64,000 bases of DNA, taken from the NCBI RefSeq assembly GCF_003610895.1, contig NZ_MCAS01000011.1:1-64000 (forward strand), read 5' to 3'. This document shows positions 9,389 to 18,192 of this stretch, piece after piece. Source of the DNA: Paraburkholderia fungorum (GTDB lineage Bacteria > Pseudomonadota > Gammaproteobacteria > Burkholderiales > Burkholderiaceae). The notes beneath the pieces were generated by a model. That model worked only from the letters and a program-made list of their open reading frames with translations, did not search any database and was not told the DNA's origin. How positions within the stretch are numbered: the first letter of the stretch is position 1; every line of letters starts with the position of its first letter. The translations under genes and the position numbers were made by a program.

Positions 9389-10591
9389 ATGGACATTCGC
9401 TCTCGCTTTGGCTTACGCCCTGTCATCAATGCTTCGGGCACGATGACGGGTCTCGGCGCGTCCAGTGTCAGCGCACCGGTAATCGACGCGGTGGCGCAAG
9501 TACTGCCGCAGTTCGTCGAGATCGACGATCTGCAGCGCCGCGCCTCGGCGGCGATTGCCGAGGCGTGCGGCAGCGAAGCCGGGTACATCACCGCGTCGTG
9601 TTCGGCTGCCATCACGCTTTCCATTGCCGCCACCATGACGGGTGACGACCTCGGTCTGATCGAACGGCTGCCTGACACGAGCGCCATGCCGCGCCATGAA
9701 GTCGTGATTCAAACCGGCCACCTCGTCAATTATGGCGCACCGGTGGACCAGGCGATTCGTCTGTCCGGCGCGCGCGTCGTGCCGGTGGGCGCGGCGACCG
9801 AAGCGCACGGCTACCAGTTGAACACCGCCATCACCGAACGCACCGCCGCGGCGCTTTACGTGGTTTCGCATCATACGGTGCAGTTCGGCATGATTCCGCT
9901 CGAAGAATTTATTGCGATCGCGCATGCGAAGGGCGTGCCGGTGATCGTCGATGCGGCTTCCGAATACGACCTGCAACGCTTTATCGCAGCCGGCGCCGAT
10001 TTCGCGCTTTACTCGGCGCACAAGTTTCTCGGTGGGTTGACCGCCGGAATTGTTGCGGGCAAGAAAGCGCTGGTGCGTGCCGCGTATTTCCAGAATGGCG
10101 GTATTGGTCGCGGCATGAAAGTGGGCAAGGAAGGTATCGTGGGCGCAATGGCCGCGCTCGAGCAGTGGCAGCGGCGCGACCCGGTCGCGGTGCGCGCCCG
10201 CGAACGCGGCTACCTCACACTGTGGCGCGAAACCTTGAATCGCTGCGACGGCGTTTGGGCGGAGATCGACGCCGACCCGACCGGCAATCCGCTCGACCGT
10301 CTGAAATTGCATATCGATCCCAGGCAGGCTCGTATCACGGCGTGGGATCTCGCCGATGCGCTCGCGCGGCCGCCCGAAGGCGAAGCGCCGGTGATCGTGC
10401 GCGATCATGAGGCGGAGCTGCATTTCTTTTTCCTCGACCCGTGCAATCTGCATCCGGGTGAAGAACAGATCGTACTGGCGCGGCTCATTGCCGAACTCGA
10501 GCGCGCGCGGCAGTCGCCCGAACCCGTCGTCACACCGTTCCATCAGCGCGACGCACGCCGCATTGCCGCGCGCCGGAATTGGCCAGACTGA
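9389..10591 (+). CDS. PLP-dependent SelA/DgaE-like ammonia-lyase or aldolase
   Basis: A 400-aa fold-type I PLP enzyme. It opens with the SelA/DgaE signature region LRPVINASGTMTGLG. It has D188 (VPVIVDAAS, pyridine-nitrogen partner) and the PLP-binding Lys K212 in LYSAHKFLGG. The closest functional precedent I know is D-glucosaminate-6-phosphate ammonia-lyase and related enzymes; selenocysteine synthase is unlikely because no selenocysteine genes lie nearby. Its neighbours are a porin, a GntP permease and a RidA protein, which fits uptake and deamination of a sugar-acid-like or hydroxy-amino-acid substrate. The substrate is inferred only from context. Confidence 0.8.
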   Translation: MDIRSRFGLRPVINASGTMTGLGASSVSAPVIDAVAQVLPQFVEIDDLQRRASAAIAEACGSEAGYITASCSAAITLSIAATMTGDDLGLIERLPDTSAMPRHEVVIQTGHLVNYGAPVDQAIRLSGARVVPVGAATEAHGYQLNTAITERTAAALYVVSHHTVQFGMIPLEEFIAIAHAKGVPVIVDAASEYDLQRFIAAGADFALYSAHKFLGGLTAGIVAGKKALVRAAYFQNGGIGRGMKVGKEGIVGAMAALEQWQRRDPVAVRARERGYLTLWRETLNRCDGVWAEIDADPTGNPLDRLKLHIDPRQARITAWDLADALARPPEGEAPVIVRDHEAELHFFFLDPCNLHPGEEQIVLARLIAELERARQSPEPVVTPFHQRDARRIAARRNWPD

Positions 10592-10748
10592 TTTTCTCCG
10601 GCTCATATTGCTTTACCGATGACCGTTGTTTGACCGTAGCACCGGACCAGGTTCCGGTGTTGCTTTGACTTGCCTGTTTAGTACTACTTATATCGCCGGA
10701 ACACGATCGTGCAACCGGCGTCCGTCTCTCTTTCGACTTGAGGAAACC

Positions 10749-11867
10749 ATGAAGCACAAACACATTCTCCGTACGGCCATTGCGTTGGCTGCAGCCGGAC
10801 TGGCTGCCCAGGCTGCCCACGCGCAAAGCAGCGTGACGCTGTACGGCATCGTCGATGCCGGCTTTACTTTCACCAATAATCAGAAAGGTGAGAAGGCGTA
10901 TCAGGCAACCCAGGGCAATGTGCAGGGTTCGCGCTGGGGCCTGCTCGGCAGTGAAGATCTGGGCGGAGGCAACAAGGTCCTGTTCAAGCTCGAGAATGGC
11001 TTCAGCCTTGAGAGTGGCGCATCCGGCCAGGGCGGCCGCATGTTTGGCCGCAGCGCATGGGTGGCGCTCTCCAACAACACGGCGGGCACAGTCACGCTCG
11101 GCCGTCAGTACAACAGCGTGCAGGACTATCTGTCGAACATGCAGATCAATGGCGTCGGCGCGATGAGCCAGTACGGCAATGCGATCTACGACAACGACGA
11201 CATCAACAACACGTACCGCACCGACAACGCGATCAAGTACACCACGCCTACCTATGCGGGATTTACCGCGAACGCAATGTACGCGTTCTCGAATACGGCA
11301 GGCCAGTTCGCCAACAATCGCGCATGGAGCGTGGGCGCCGACTATGTGAACGGTCCGCTGCACCTCGACGCGGCCTATTCGCTGGTCAATCAGCCGGCTA
11401 GCAATACTGCGGGCGCGGCGCCGTCGGACAATTATTACGGCACCGGCTCGTCGATCATTAGCGGCGTGCAGCGCAATCAGGTGTGGGGCGCGGGCGGCTC
11501 GTATGTATTCGGTCCGGCAACCGTCCTGCTGCTGTACACGAACTCGCAATTCCAGCTGCTCAACGGCGGCAGCCTGCACTTCGCCAACTACGAAGCCGCC
11601 ATGAAGTACCAGCTCACGCCGGCCACACTGCTTGCGCTCGGCTACATCTACACCACGCAGAAGGCCAACGGCACCACGGCCACCAACGCGCACTACAACC
11701 AGGTGAGCGTGGGCGGTGAGTACTTCCTGTCGAAGACCACCGACCTCTATCTGAACGGCATCTATCAACGTGGATCCGGTTCGCACGCATGGGTTGAAGG
11801 CATTTCGAATCCGTCGAGCAACAACGGCCAGTTCGTGACCGTTGCCGGTATCCGCCACAAGTTCTAA
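10749..11867 (+). CDS. Gram-negative porin, OmpC/Burkholderia type
   Basis: The start at MKHKHILRT (10749) has a GAGGA ribosome-binding site seven bases upstream. The 372-aa product has a cleavable signal ending AAHAQSS, then SVTLYGIVDAGFTF, the hallmark first strand of betaproteobacterial porins. It also has the constriction-loop region SEDLGGGNKVLFKLENGF and ends in a C-terminal Phe (VAGIRHKF) recognised by the BAM complex. It forms a trimeric outer-membrane channel. Its position between the PLP enzyme and the GntP permease suggests that it admits the substrate of that pathway. Confidence 0.92.
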   Translation: MKHKHILRTAIALAAAGLAAQAAHAQSSVTLYGIVDAGFTFTNNQKGEKAYQATQGNVQGSRWGLLGSEDLGGGNKVLFKLENGFSLESGASGQGGRMFGRSAWVALSNNTAGTVTLGRQYNSVQDYLSNMQINGVGAMSQYGNAIYDNDDINNTYRTDNAIKYTTPTYAGFTANAMYAFSNTAGQFANNRAWSVGADYVNGPLHLDAAYSLVNQPASNTAGAAPSDNYYGTGSSIISGVQRNQVWGAGGSYVFGPATVLLLYTNSQFQLLNGGSLHFANYEAAMKYQLTPATLLALGYIYTTQKANGTTATNAHYNQVSVGGEYFLSKTTDLYLNGIYQRGSGSHAWVEGISNPSSNNGQFVTVAGIRHKF

Positions 11868-11947
11868 GCCCGCCGCCCGCGCCGCTGCTCATACAACATT
11901 CCGCTTAACGGAAACCGCGGCGCGGATCTTTCTTTTCAGGAGCACTT

Positions 11948-13318
11948 ATGGCGACCGTTCAAGGAAGTCTGTTACTCGTCTATGCATTGATTGCCATCAT
12001 CGCGCTAGTCGTGCTGATTGCGCGCTTCAAGATGAATCCGTTCATTACGCTGATGATGGTGTCGGTGGCGTTGGCACTCGCCGTCGGCATGCCGGCGACG
12101 TCGATTCTCAAGTCGTTCGAGACCGGTGTGGGCGGCACGCTTGGCCATATCGCCATCGTGGTCGGGCTCGGCACGATGCTCGGCAAGATGATGGCGGAGT
12201 CGGGCGGTGCGGAGCGGATCGCGCGCACGCTGATCAGCCTGTTCGGGCCGAAGAACGTGCATTGGGCGATGATGTGCATCGCATTCCTCGTCGGCTTGCC
12301 GGTGTTTTTTGAAGTGGGCTTTGTGCTGCTGATTCCGATCGCGTTCAATGTCGCGCAGCGGACCGGCACGTCGATGATTCGCGTCGGCATTCCGATGGTG
12401 GCCGGCTTGTCCGTCGTACATGGTCTGATTCCGCCGCACCCGGCTGCGCTGCTTGCGGTCACGGCGTACAACGCGGATATCGGTCATACGATTTTCTACG
12501 CGCTGATTGTCGGCATCCCGACCGCAGCCGTTGCGGGGCCGTTGTTCTCCAAGCTGATCGCGCGCTTTGTGGTGCTCGACGGCATTAATCCGATGGCGCA
12601 GCAGTTCATCGAACAGGATGCGAAGCGCTCGCAGCAGGAACTGCCGGGTTTCGGCATTACGTTGTTGACGGTGCTGCTGCCGGTGTTGCTGATGCTGATC
12701 GGTAGCTGGGCGGATCTGATCGTGCCGGCCAAATCGTCGCTGAACAACGCGTTGCGCCTGATTGGTCATCCGGACATGGCGCTGCTGCTCGCCGTGCTGT
12801 TGAGCTTCTATACGTTCGGCAAGTCGCGCGGCTTTAACCGCGAGCAGATCCTCAAGTTCACCAACGAATGTCTTGCGCCGACTGCGAGTATCACGCTGGT
12901 GGTGGGAGCGGGTGCGGGTTTCGGGCGCATTCTGATCGATAGCGGCGCGTCGAAGGCGATCGTCGATGTCGCGACGGGCGCGCACGTGCCGCTGCTCATT
13001 CTCGCCTGGCTGGTGGCGGCGTTGATTCGCGTGGCGACCGGTTCGGCGACGGTAGCCATGGCGACGGCGGCCGGCATCATCGCGCCGATTGCCGCAGCGG
13101 CGGCGGGCACGGTAGGCGGTGTGCGGCCCGAGTTGCTGGTGCTGGCCACCGGTGCGGGTTCGCTGATCCTGTCGCACGTGAACGACGGCGGCTTCTGGCT
13201 GGTGAAGGAGTACTTCGGCATGACGGTGCCGCAAACCTTCAAGACGTGGACCGTCTGCGAAACGATTATTTCGGTGACGGCGCTAGTGTTGACGTTGGGG
13301 CTTTCGACCGTGGTTTGA
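11948..13318 (+). CDS. GntP-family gluconate-type H+ symporter
   Basis: A 456-aa inner-membrane protein with about twelve to fourteen hydrophobic segments. It has the GntP family blocks VGLGTMLGKMMAESGGAERIA, HGLIPPHPAAL and HVNDGGFWLVKEYFGMT. Relatives carry gluconate, idonate, fructuronate or D-serine. A GAGC-type ribosome-binding site (TCAGGAGCA) precedes the ATG. It is the third gene of the PLP-enzyme/porin operon. The substrate is not readable from sequence, but it should be the compound the PLP enzyme acts on. Confidence 0.9.
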   Translation: MATVQGSLLLVYALIAIIALVVLIARFKMNPFITLMMVSVALALAVGMPATSILKSFETGVGGTLGHIAIVVGLGTMLGKMMAESGGAERIARTLISLFGPKNVHWAMMCIAFLVGLPVFFEVGFVLLIPIAFNVAQRTGTSMIRVGIPMVAGLSVVHGLIPPHPAALLAVTAYNADIGHTIFYALIVGIPTAAVAGPLFSKLIARFVVLDGINPMAQQFIEQDAKRSQQELPGFGITLLTVLLPVLLMLIGSWADLIVPAKSSLNNALRLIGHPDMALLLAVLLSFYTFGKSRGFNREQILKFTNECLAPTASITLVVGAGAGFGRILIDSGASKAIVDVATGAHVPLLILAWLVAALIRVATGSATVAMATAAGIIAPIAAAAAGTVGGVRPELLVLATGAGSLILSHVNDGGFWLVKEYFGMTVPQTFKTWTVCETIISVTALVLTLGLSTVV

Positions 13319-13333
13319 GCGGAAGAAATCCTG

Positions 13334-13366
13334 TCGCGGCGTGTCCTGGGGGCGCGCCGCGATCTT
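13334..13366 (+). terminator. Probable terminator between gntP-like gene and hydrolase
   Basis: An eight-base GC stem (TCGCGGCG / CGCCGCGA) lies between the convergent genes, followed by TCTTCCTG. The T-tract is weak, so the call is tentative. Confidence 0.4.
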
Positions 13367-13374
13367 CCTGCGGT

Positions 13375-14205
13375 TCAGCGTTGGTGCGAAATAAACGCTG
13401 CGATAGCTTCGTTTAGCGCATCCGGCGCATCGCGGTGCGGCGAGTGTCCGCAAGCATCGAGCTTGACCAGTTGCGCATGCGGTACATGCTCTCCGATCGT
13501 ATCGATCTGCGCCATCGTGCCGTAGTTGTCGTCGTGCCCCTGCACCGCAAGCAGGGGTTGCCTGATGGCGCTCAGTTCATCCACGATACGCCATTGCCTG
13601 AAAGCCGGATTCAGCCAGATATCGTTCCAGCCGTAGAACGCGGAGTCGACGTCGGCGTGATAGCGGCTGAGTTTGCCGCGCAGATCCGTGCTTTCATAGA
13701 GTTGTTTGGTCTGCGCGATGCTTTCCACCGAGATGTCTTCGACGAATACATGCGGCGCGATCGCCACCGCGCCGGCCAGTTCATTCGCATGCAACGCTGC
13801 GTAGAGCAGCGTGATCGAACCGCCGTCGCTATGGCCGATTAACCACATGCGCTTGCGTTCCTGAGCACTGATATCGAGCGCGTCCAACAAAGCGGGCAGA
13901 ATATCGCGCGCTTGCGCAGTCATGAAATCGACCGGCCATTTGACCTCATGCGCGCGCGGCGTGGACAATCCATAGCCAGGCCGCGAATAGACGAGACCGC
14001 GCATACCGAGACGCTCGCTCAAAGCTAGCGGCCAGTCGCGCCACATTGCAATCGAGCCGAGCCCTTCATGCAGAAATACGGCGATGGGTGCATTGCCCGC
14101 CGTTTCATTGACCCAACGGTACTCGATGCGCAACGGCCCATGCGATGCCGTGGCGGGCAGTTCTGCAAAGCGGCTGACAACGGCCGGAGTGGCGGGGTTC
14201 TGCAT
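13375..14205 (-). CDS. Alpha/beta hydrolase of the box cluster
   Basis: A 276-aa soluble alpha/beta-hydrolase. It has the oxyanion region FLHEGLGSIAMWRDWP, the nucleophile elbow GHSDGG (Ser about residue 145), a late Asp in VQGHDDNYG and the catalytic His in ACGHSPHRDAP. It starts eight bases after the stop of the benzoate-CoA ligase gene, so it is very probably co-transcribed. A thioesterase that rescues CoA from dead-end aryl- or adipyl-CoA, or a lactonase, would fit the pathway. Neither can be told from sequence. Confidence 0.85.
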   Translation of the reverse strand: MQNPATPAVVSRFAELPATASHGPLRIEYRWVNETAGNAPIAVFLHEGLGSIAMWRDWPLALSERLGMRGLVYSRPGYGLSTPRAHEVKWPVDFMTAQARDILPALLDALDISAQERKRMWLIGHSDGGSITLLYAALHANELAGAVAIAPHVFVEDISVESIAQTKQLYESTDLRGKLSRYHADVDSAFYGWNDIWLNPAFRQWRIVDELSAIRQPLLAVQGHDDNYGTMAQIDTIGEHVPHAQLVKLDACGHSPHRDAPDALNEAIAAFISHQR

Positions 14206-14213
14206 GGCTTACC

Positions 14214-15818
14214 TTATGACTGTTCGCGCAGTTTGAAGCGTTGAATCTTACCGGTGGCGGTTTTCGGCAAATCGTCGACGAACAGAATATCGCGCGGATA
14301 CTTATGCGGCGCGAGCCGCTCCTTGACGAAGGCCTTCAACTCATCCGCGAGTATCTCAGACGGCACGAATTCACGCTTCAATACGATGAACGCACGTGTC
14401 TTGACGAGACCGCCGTGATCCACGCCGACCACGGCTGCTTCCAGTACCGCGTCGTGTTGCATCAGAACCATTTCCACTTCAACGGGCGATACATACTGGC
14501 CGCTCACTTTCAGCATGTCGTCGCTGCGGCCCGCATACACGTAGCAGCCGTTCGCGAGACGGCGGTATTTATCGCCGCTGCGGATCCACTCGCCAAGGAA
14601 CGTCGCGCGTGATTTCTCGCGATTGCTCCAGTACATGAGTGCCGCGCTCGGCCCTTTGATAAACAGATCGCCGACTTCGCCGTCCGGCACCGCATGGCCG
14701 GCTTCGTCCCGCAGTTCGACTTCATAACCGGGCACGGGGCGCCCTGTGGTGCCGTACTCGACCGCGCCCGCGCGATTCGACAGGAAGATATGCAGCATTT
14801 CGGTTGAACCGATGCCATCGAGAATCTCGCAGCCGAAGTGGGCGGTAAAGCGCTCGCCGATTTCGCGCGGCAGCGCTTCACCCGCGGACGTGCACACACG
14901 CATCGCGACATCGGCGCGCGCAGGCAGGTTGGGCGAGACGAGCATGCTCGCGTAAAGCGTCGGTACGCCGTAGAAAATGCTTGGACGATGCCGCACGAGG
15001 CGCGTGAAGATGGCGTCGGCGGTGGGGCGCTCGGCCATCAATACAGCCGTCGCGCCGACTGAAAGCGGGAACGTCAGACCATTCCCGAGACCGTACGCAA
15101 AGAACAATTTGGCAGCGGAGAAAACCACGTCGCTTTCGACAATGCCAAGCACCGGCTTGGCATACAACTCAGCGGTCCAGTACAGATTCGCATGCGTGTG
15201 GACGGTGCCTTTCGGCTTGCCGGTCGAGCCGGACGAATACAGCCAGAAGGCGATGTCGTCGCAACCGGTCGTGCATGGCTTGATAGCGGGCGTGGCCGCG
15301 TCGATCAGTTCGTTGAGCAACGGCGCGTCTCGCGGCCCGTTCAACGGCTGGTTTTCCGGCGGCTGCGAGACGATCAACTGGCAACCGTCATGTTCGGCGG
15401 TATTCATCGCCTCGACGACATTCGGCAGCAACGCAGCTGATGCGATGACGGCACGCGCGTGGCTGTGCGTCAGCATGTAAACGTAATCAGCCGCCGTGAG
15501 CAGCGTGTTGGCGACGACCGGCACGACGCCCGCATAGAGCGCGCCGAGAAAGGCGACCGGCAGCTCGACGGTATCGAGCATCACCAGCAGTACGCGTTCT
15601 TCCGGATGCACGCCGAGTGTGCGCAATGCGCTCGCGAAGCGCCGGACCCGCTCATCGAGTTCGCCGTAAGTGGTGATGCCGGTGTCGTCGATATAAGCAG
15701 TTTTAGCGGCGCGCGTTTCATTCAGTTGAAACAGGTAGGCCGCGAAGTTAAATAGCGCGGGCGGCGCTTCGACCGTCACGGCGGGCTGATGCGCAGCCGG
15801 TTCCAGCAGGGCTTCCAT
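14214..15818 (-). CDS. bclA: Benzoate-CoA ligase
   Basis: A 534-aa adenylate-forming enzyme that activates benzoate with ATP and CoA to benzoyl-CoA, the entry step of the box pathway. It has motif A3 YSSGSTGKPKGTVHTH, the benzoate-ligase segment AAKLFFAYGLGNGLTFPL, GIGSTEMLHIFLSN, YRSGDKY-type hinge residues (IRSGDKYRR) and the catalytic Lys in PKTATGKIQRFKL. Length and sequence match the benzoate/anthranilate ligase subfamily rather than general acyl-CoA synthetases. It sits behind boxD (about 100 bases) in the minus-strand operon. Confidence 0.95.
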   Translation of the reverse strand: MEALLEPAAHQPAVTVEAPPALFNFAAYLFQLNETRAAKTAYIDDTGITTYGELDERVRRFASALRTLGVHPEERVLLVMLDTVELPVAFLGALYAGVVPVVANTLLTAADYVYMLTHSHARAVIASAALLPNVVEAMNTAEHDGCQLIVSQPPENQPLNGPRDAPLLNELIDAATPAIKPCTTGCDDIAFWLYSSGSTGKPKGTVHTHANLYWTAELYAKPVLGIVESDVVFSAAKLFFAYGLGNGLTFPLSVGATAVLMAERPTADAIFTRLVRHRPSIFYGVPTLYASMLVSPNLPARADVAMRVCTSAGEALPREIGERFTAHFGCEILDGIGSTEMLHIFLSNRAGAVEYGTTGRPVPGYEVELRDEAGHAVPDGEVGDLFIKGPSAALMYWSNREKSRATFLGEWIRSGDKYRRLANGCYVYAGRSDDMLKVSGQYVSPVEVEMVLMQHDAVLEAAVVGVDHGGLVKTRAFIVLKREFVPSEILADELKAFVKERLAPHKYPRDILFVDDLPKTATGKIQRFKLREQS

Positions 15819-15921
15819 ATGTCTCCTCCAACGGGTGGGGGCGGTCCGGCGCTTATATGCTCATGATCCGCGCGATGCTTACTGTCTGATTGCTTCCTTC
15901 CTTCTTTTCTGTCTTGTGCTG

Positions 15922-17520
15922 CTACGCGGCGGGCAGATGCGTGGTTTGCGTCAACGCGTCCAGTGCGGCGCCCGATGCCTGAACGGCCGAGCGCCTGTGA
16001 TAGAAACCCAGCGCACGCAAGCCGCCGAGTTCTTCGCCGCCACCCGCGCGGCCCGGCCCGCCATGCAGCGACATCGGCATCACGTTGCCGTGGCCGGTCT
16101 GGCTCTGCTGGACCGAAGGCGAGATCGCGTGGACGCGTCCGTGCGAATCGGCAAGTTCCAGGGCGAGCTTGCCGAGATGCGCGTCGTCGTTCGAATAGAT
16201 CGATGCGACGAGCGAACCCTGACCGCGTCGCGCGAGCGCAATTGCATGAGCTTCGGGGAGGGTGCCGCTGGCCGCGGCGGCGACGCGATACGGCGCCACG
16301 GTTGCCACCGGTCCAAACACTTCGACGTCGTGCAGCAGTGTCGCGTTATCAGGGTCGTTGACCACGAACAGATGTGGCGCAACGCAAGCCGAAATCGTTG
16401 CGTCCGCATCGATAAAGGCTGCCACCGAGCCGTCGTATGTGAGCACCGCTTCCTCTCGCAACGCGGCGATGCCGGCCAGCACGTTATCGTGCTGCTCGCG
16501 GCTGACGAGCGAACCCATGCGCACGGCCTCGTTGCGTGGATTGCCGACGCTGATTTTCGCCAGCTTTGCCTTGAGTGCGTCGAGCACCGCCTCGAGCGAT
16601 GCTTCCGGCACAAACGCGCGCCGGATCGCCGTGCATTTCTGACCGGACTTCACGGTCATTTCCCGCACCACTTCCTTGATGAACAGGTCGAAGGCGGGAG
16701 TGTCGGGCGTTGCGTCGGCACAGAGAATCGCGCTGTTGAGACTGTCGGCCTCGACATTCAGACGCGCGCCGCGCTCGACGAAAGCCGGATGCGCGCGCAA
16801 TGTTGCAGCGGTTTGCGCGGAGCCGGTGAAGGACACCACGTCGAATGTCTGAATCTGATCGAGCAGACCCGCGGAGCTGCCGCAAATGACGGACAAGGCG
16901 CCGGGCGGAAGAATGCCGGCATCCACCACGTCGGCGACCATTCGCTGCGTGAGCCATGCCGTCGCCGTGGCGGGTTTGATGATGACGGGTACACCGGATA
17001 GCAACGCAGGTGCTGCTTTTTCCCACAGGCCCCACGACGGGAAATTGAACGCGTTGATGAAGAGGGCGACACCGCGTGTGGGCGTAAGCACGTGCTGCAC
17101 GCTGAACGATTGGTCCTTGCTCAACGATATGACGTTGCCGTCACGCAGCGCATGCGCGTCGCCGAGCGAAGCGCCGAGCTTCGCGTAGTACGACAGCGTG
17201 AAGATGCCACCGTCGATGTCGACCGCCGAATCATTGCGCGTGGTGCCCGAGTTCGCGGTTGCGATCGCGTAGTAGTCCTCGCGTTTCGTCTGCAGCAGTT
17301 TGACGATTTCGCCGAGACGGGCGGCGCGCTGCGCATAGGTCAGCGCGCGCAGGGCGCTGCCGCCTTCTTCACGCGCGAAGCCAAATGCATGGGCGAGATC
17401 GAGACCTTGACTCGACACGCGCACGAGTGCTTCGCCGGTGACCGGGTCGGTAAGCGTGATTCCGTCACCGTTGCCCGCAACCCACTGGCCTGCAAGGTAG
17501 TTTTTCAATAGTTCGGTCAT
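15922..17520 (-). CDS. boxD: 3,4-dehydroadipyl-CoA semialdehyde dehydrogenase
   Basis: Start chosen at MTELLKNYLAGQW (17520), where the ATG overlaps the stop of the preceding DUF4863 gene (ATGA). The in-frame extension further upstream is out-of-frame noise over that gene. The 532-aa enzyme is a PaaZ-type aldehyde dehydrogenase. It has FNFPSWGLWEKAAPALL, the catalytic Cys in SGQKCTAIRRAF and the Glu in NVEADSLNS. It oxidises the semialdehyde released by BoxC to 3,4-dehydroadipyl-CoA with NADP+. Translational coupling to DUF4863 is likely. Confidence 0.95.
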   Translation of the reverse strand: MTELLKNYLAGQWVAGNGDGITLTDPVTGEALVRVSSQGLDLAHAFGFAREEGGSALRALTYAQRAARLGEIVKLLQTKREDYYAIATANSGTTRNDSAVDIDGGIFTLSYYAKLGASLGDAHALRDGNVISLSKDQSFSVQHVLTPTRGVALFINAFNFPSWGLWEKAAPALLSGVPVIIKPATATAWLTQRMVADVVDAGILPPGALSVICGSSAGLLDQIQTFDVVSFTGSAQTAATLRAHPAFVERGARLNVEADSLNSAILCADATPDTPAFDLFIKEVVREMTVKSGQKCTAIRRAFVPEASLEAVLDALKAKLAKISVGNPRNEAVRMGSLVSREQHDNVLAGIAALREEAVLTYDGSVAAFIDADATISACVAPHLFVVNDPDNATLLHDVEVFGPVATVAPYRVAAAASGTLPEAHAIALARRGQGSLVASIYSNDDAHLGKLALELADSHGRVHAISPSVQQSQTGHGNVMPMSLHGGPGRAGGGEELGGLRALGFYHRRSAVQASGAALDALTQTTHLPAA

Positions 17521-18008
17521 GATGAAGCCCGGGCGGAAGGTGATGGGGTGGTGAACTCGATCGCGCCTTGCGGCAACAGATACAGCACCAGCGCCTGCCC
17601 ATTTGCGACGGTCGGGCGGTGTGCGCTGCCGGGGCCGTACACGCACCAGCCGGCCGGATGACCGTCGAAGGTGGCGCCCTCGGTGAGCGGCATGATCAGA
17701 TCGATTTCGCCGTTCGGATGAATGTGATGAGGACCGGCAATATCCTTCATATCGACGACGTCGACGGAAAAGCCGTGGGTGTCCGGCAAGGCCTTGAAGA
17801 TCCGGCCATAGCGAATGCCGCCGCCTTCGCGGTTGCATAACCAGCCTTCAGCCACGCCGGTGCGGCAGGCGTCGGCCAGATCGCGGAAGGTCGAACCGTC
17901 CGCGGGATAAGTGCTGTTGAGCCAGGTGGCCAGCGTGCCGTCGAGCGGCCGGCCGGCGAGTTGCTCAGTCACGCCCGCAATCAGGCGTTGAAAGTCATGT
18001 GGGGACAT
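17517..18008 (-). CDS. DUF4863 family protein of the box cluster
   Basis: The start MSPHDFQRL at 18008 is preceded by GGAGG six bases upstream; an ATG/GTG 30 bases earlier has no such site. The 163-aa soluble protein has a cupin-like centre (GPHHIHPNGEIDLIMPL, then HPAGWCVYGPGSAHRP) with several conserved His that could bind a metal. The family is known mainly from benzoyl-CoA epoxidation clusters, but I know of no assigned function. It is the first gene of the boxD-bclA-hydrolase operon and overlaps boxD by four bases. Confidence 0.85.
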   Translation of the reverse strand: MSPHDFQRLIAGVTEQLAGRPLDGTLATWLNSTYPADGSTFRDLADACRTGVAEGWLCNREGGGIRYGRIFKALPDTHGFSVDVVDMKDIAGPHHIHPNGEIDLIMPLTEGATFDGHPAGWCVYGPGSAHRPTVANGQALVLYLLPQGAIEFTTPSPSARASS

Positions 18009-18123
18009 ACAAGCCTCCAGATCGGCACGCGCACGCACGTTAATTCATGTGTGTCGCCGCACCGTTTCCGTGACGCTGCCGAAAAACCTCGACAGCGTTT
18101 GTTATTGGATCAATATTTGGCGA

Positions 18124-18162
18124 AAATTAACCGTTCACTCAGCACCTGTCAAGCACTATAGT
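18124..18162. promoter_or_regulatory. Overlapping divergent promoters, boxD operon and boxR
   Basis: Minus strand: a perfect TTGACA (18147-18152), 17-base spacer, TAATTT (18124-18129) directed at the DUF4863/boxD operon. Plus strand: TTCACT (18134-18139), 17-base spacer, TATAGT (18157-18162) directed at boxR. A direct repeat AGCAC-N6-AGCAC lies between the hexamers. The word GCACTATAGT recurs as GCACTATTGT at the boxC promoter, suggesting a shared BoxR contact. Confidence 0.55.
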
Positions 18163-18192
18163 ACATGTAACGCATTCAAGAGGCAGTTAAAC

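Noticed and set aside
9389..10591. Selenocysteine synthase (SelA)
   Set aside because: The fold and PLP-Lys motif fit the SelA-like superfamily, but the N-terminal start and the catabolic context (permease, porin, RidA) fit a lyase, and no selB or selC is nearby.
15835..18038. A longer boxD product starting at 17838
   Set aside because: The extra 106 residues overlap the DUF4863 gene in another frame and are Arg/His/Ser-rich. The ATG at 17520 starts the known conserved N-terminus and makes an ATGA coupling.
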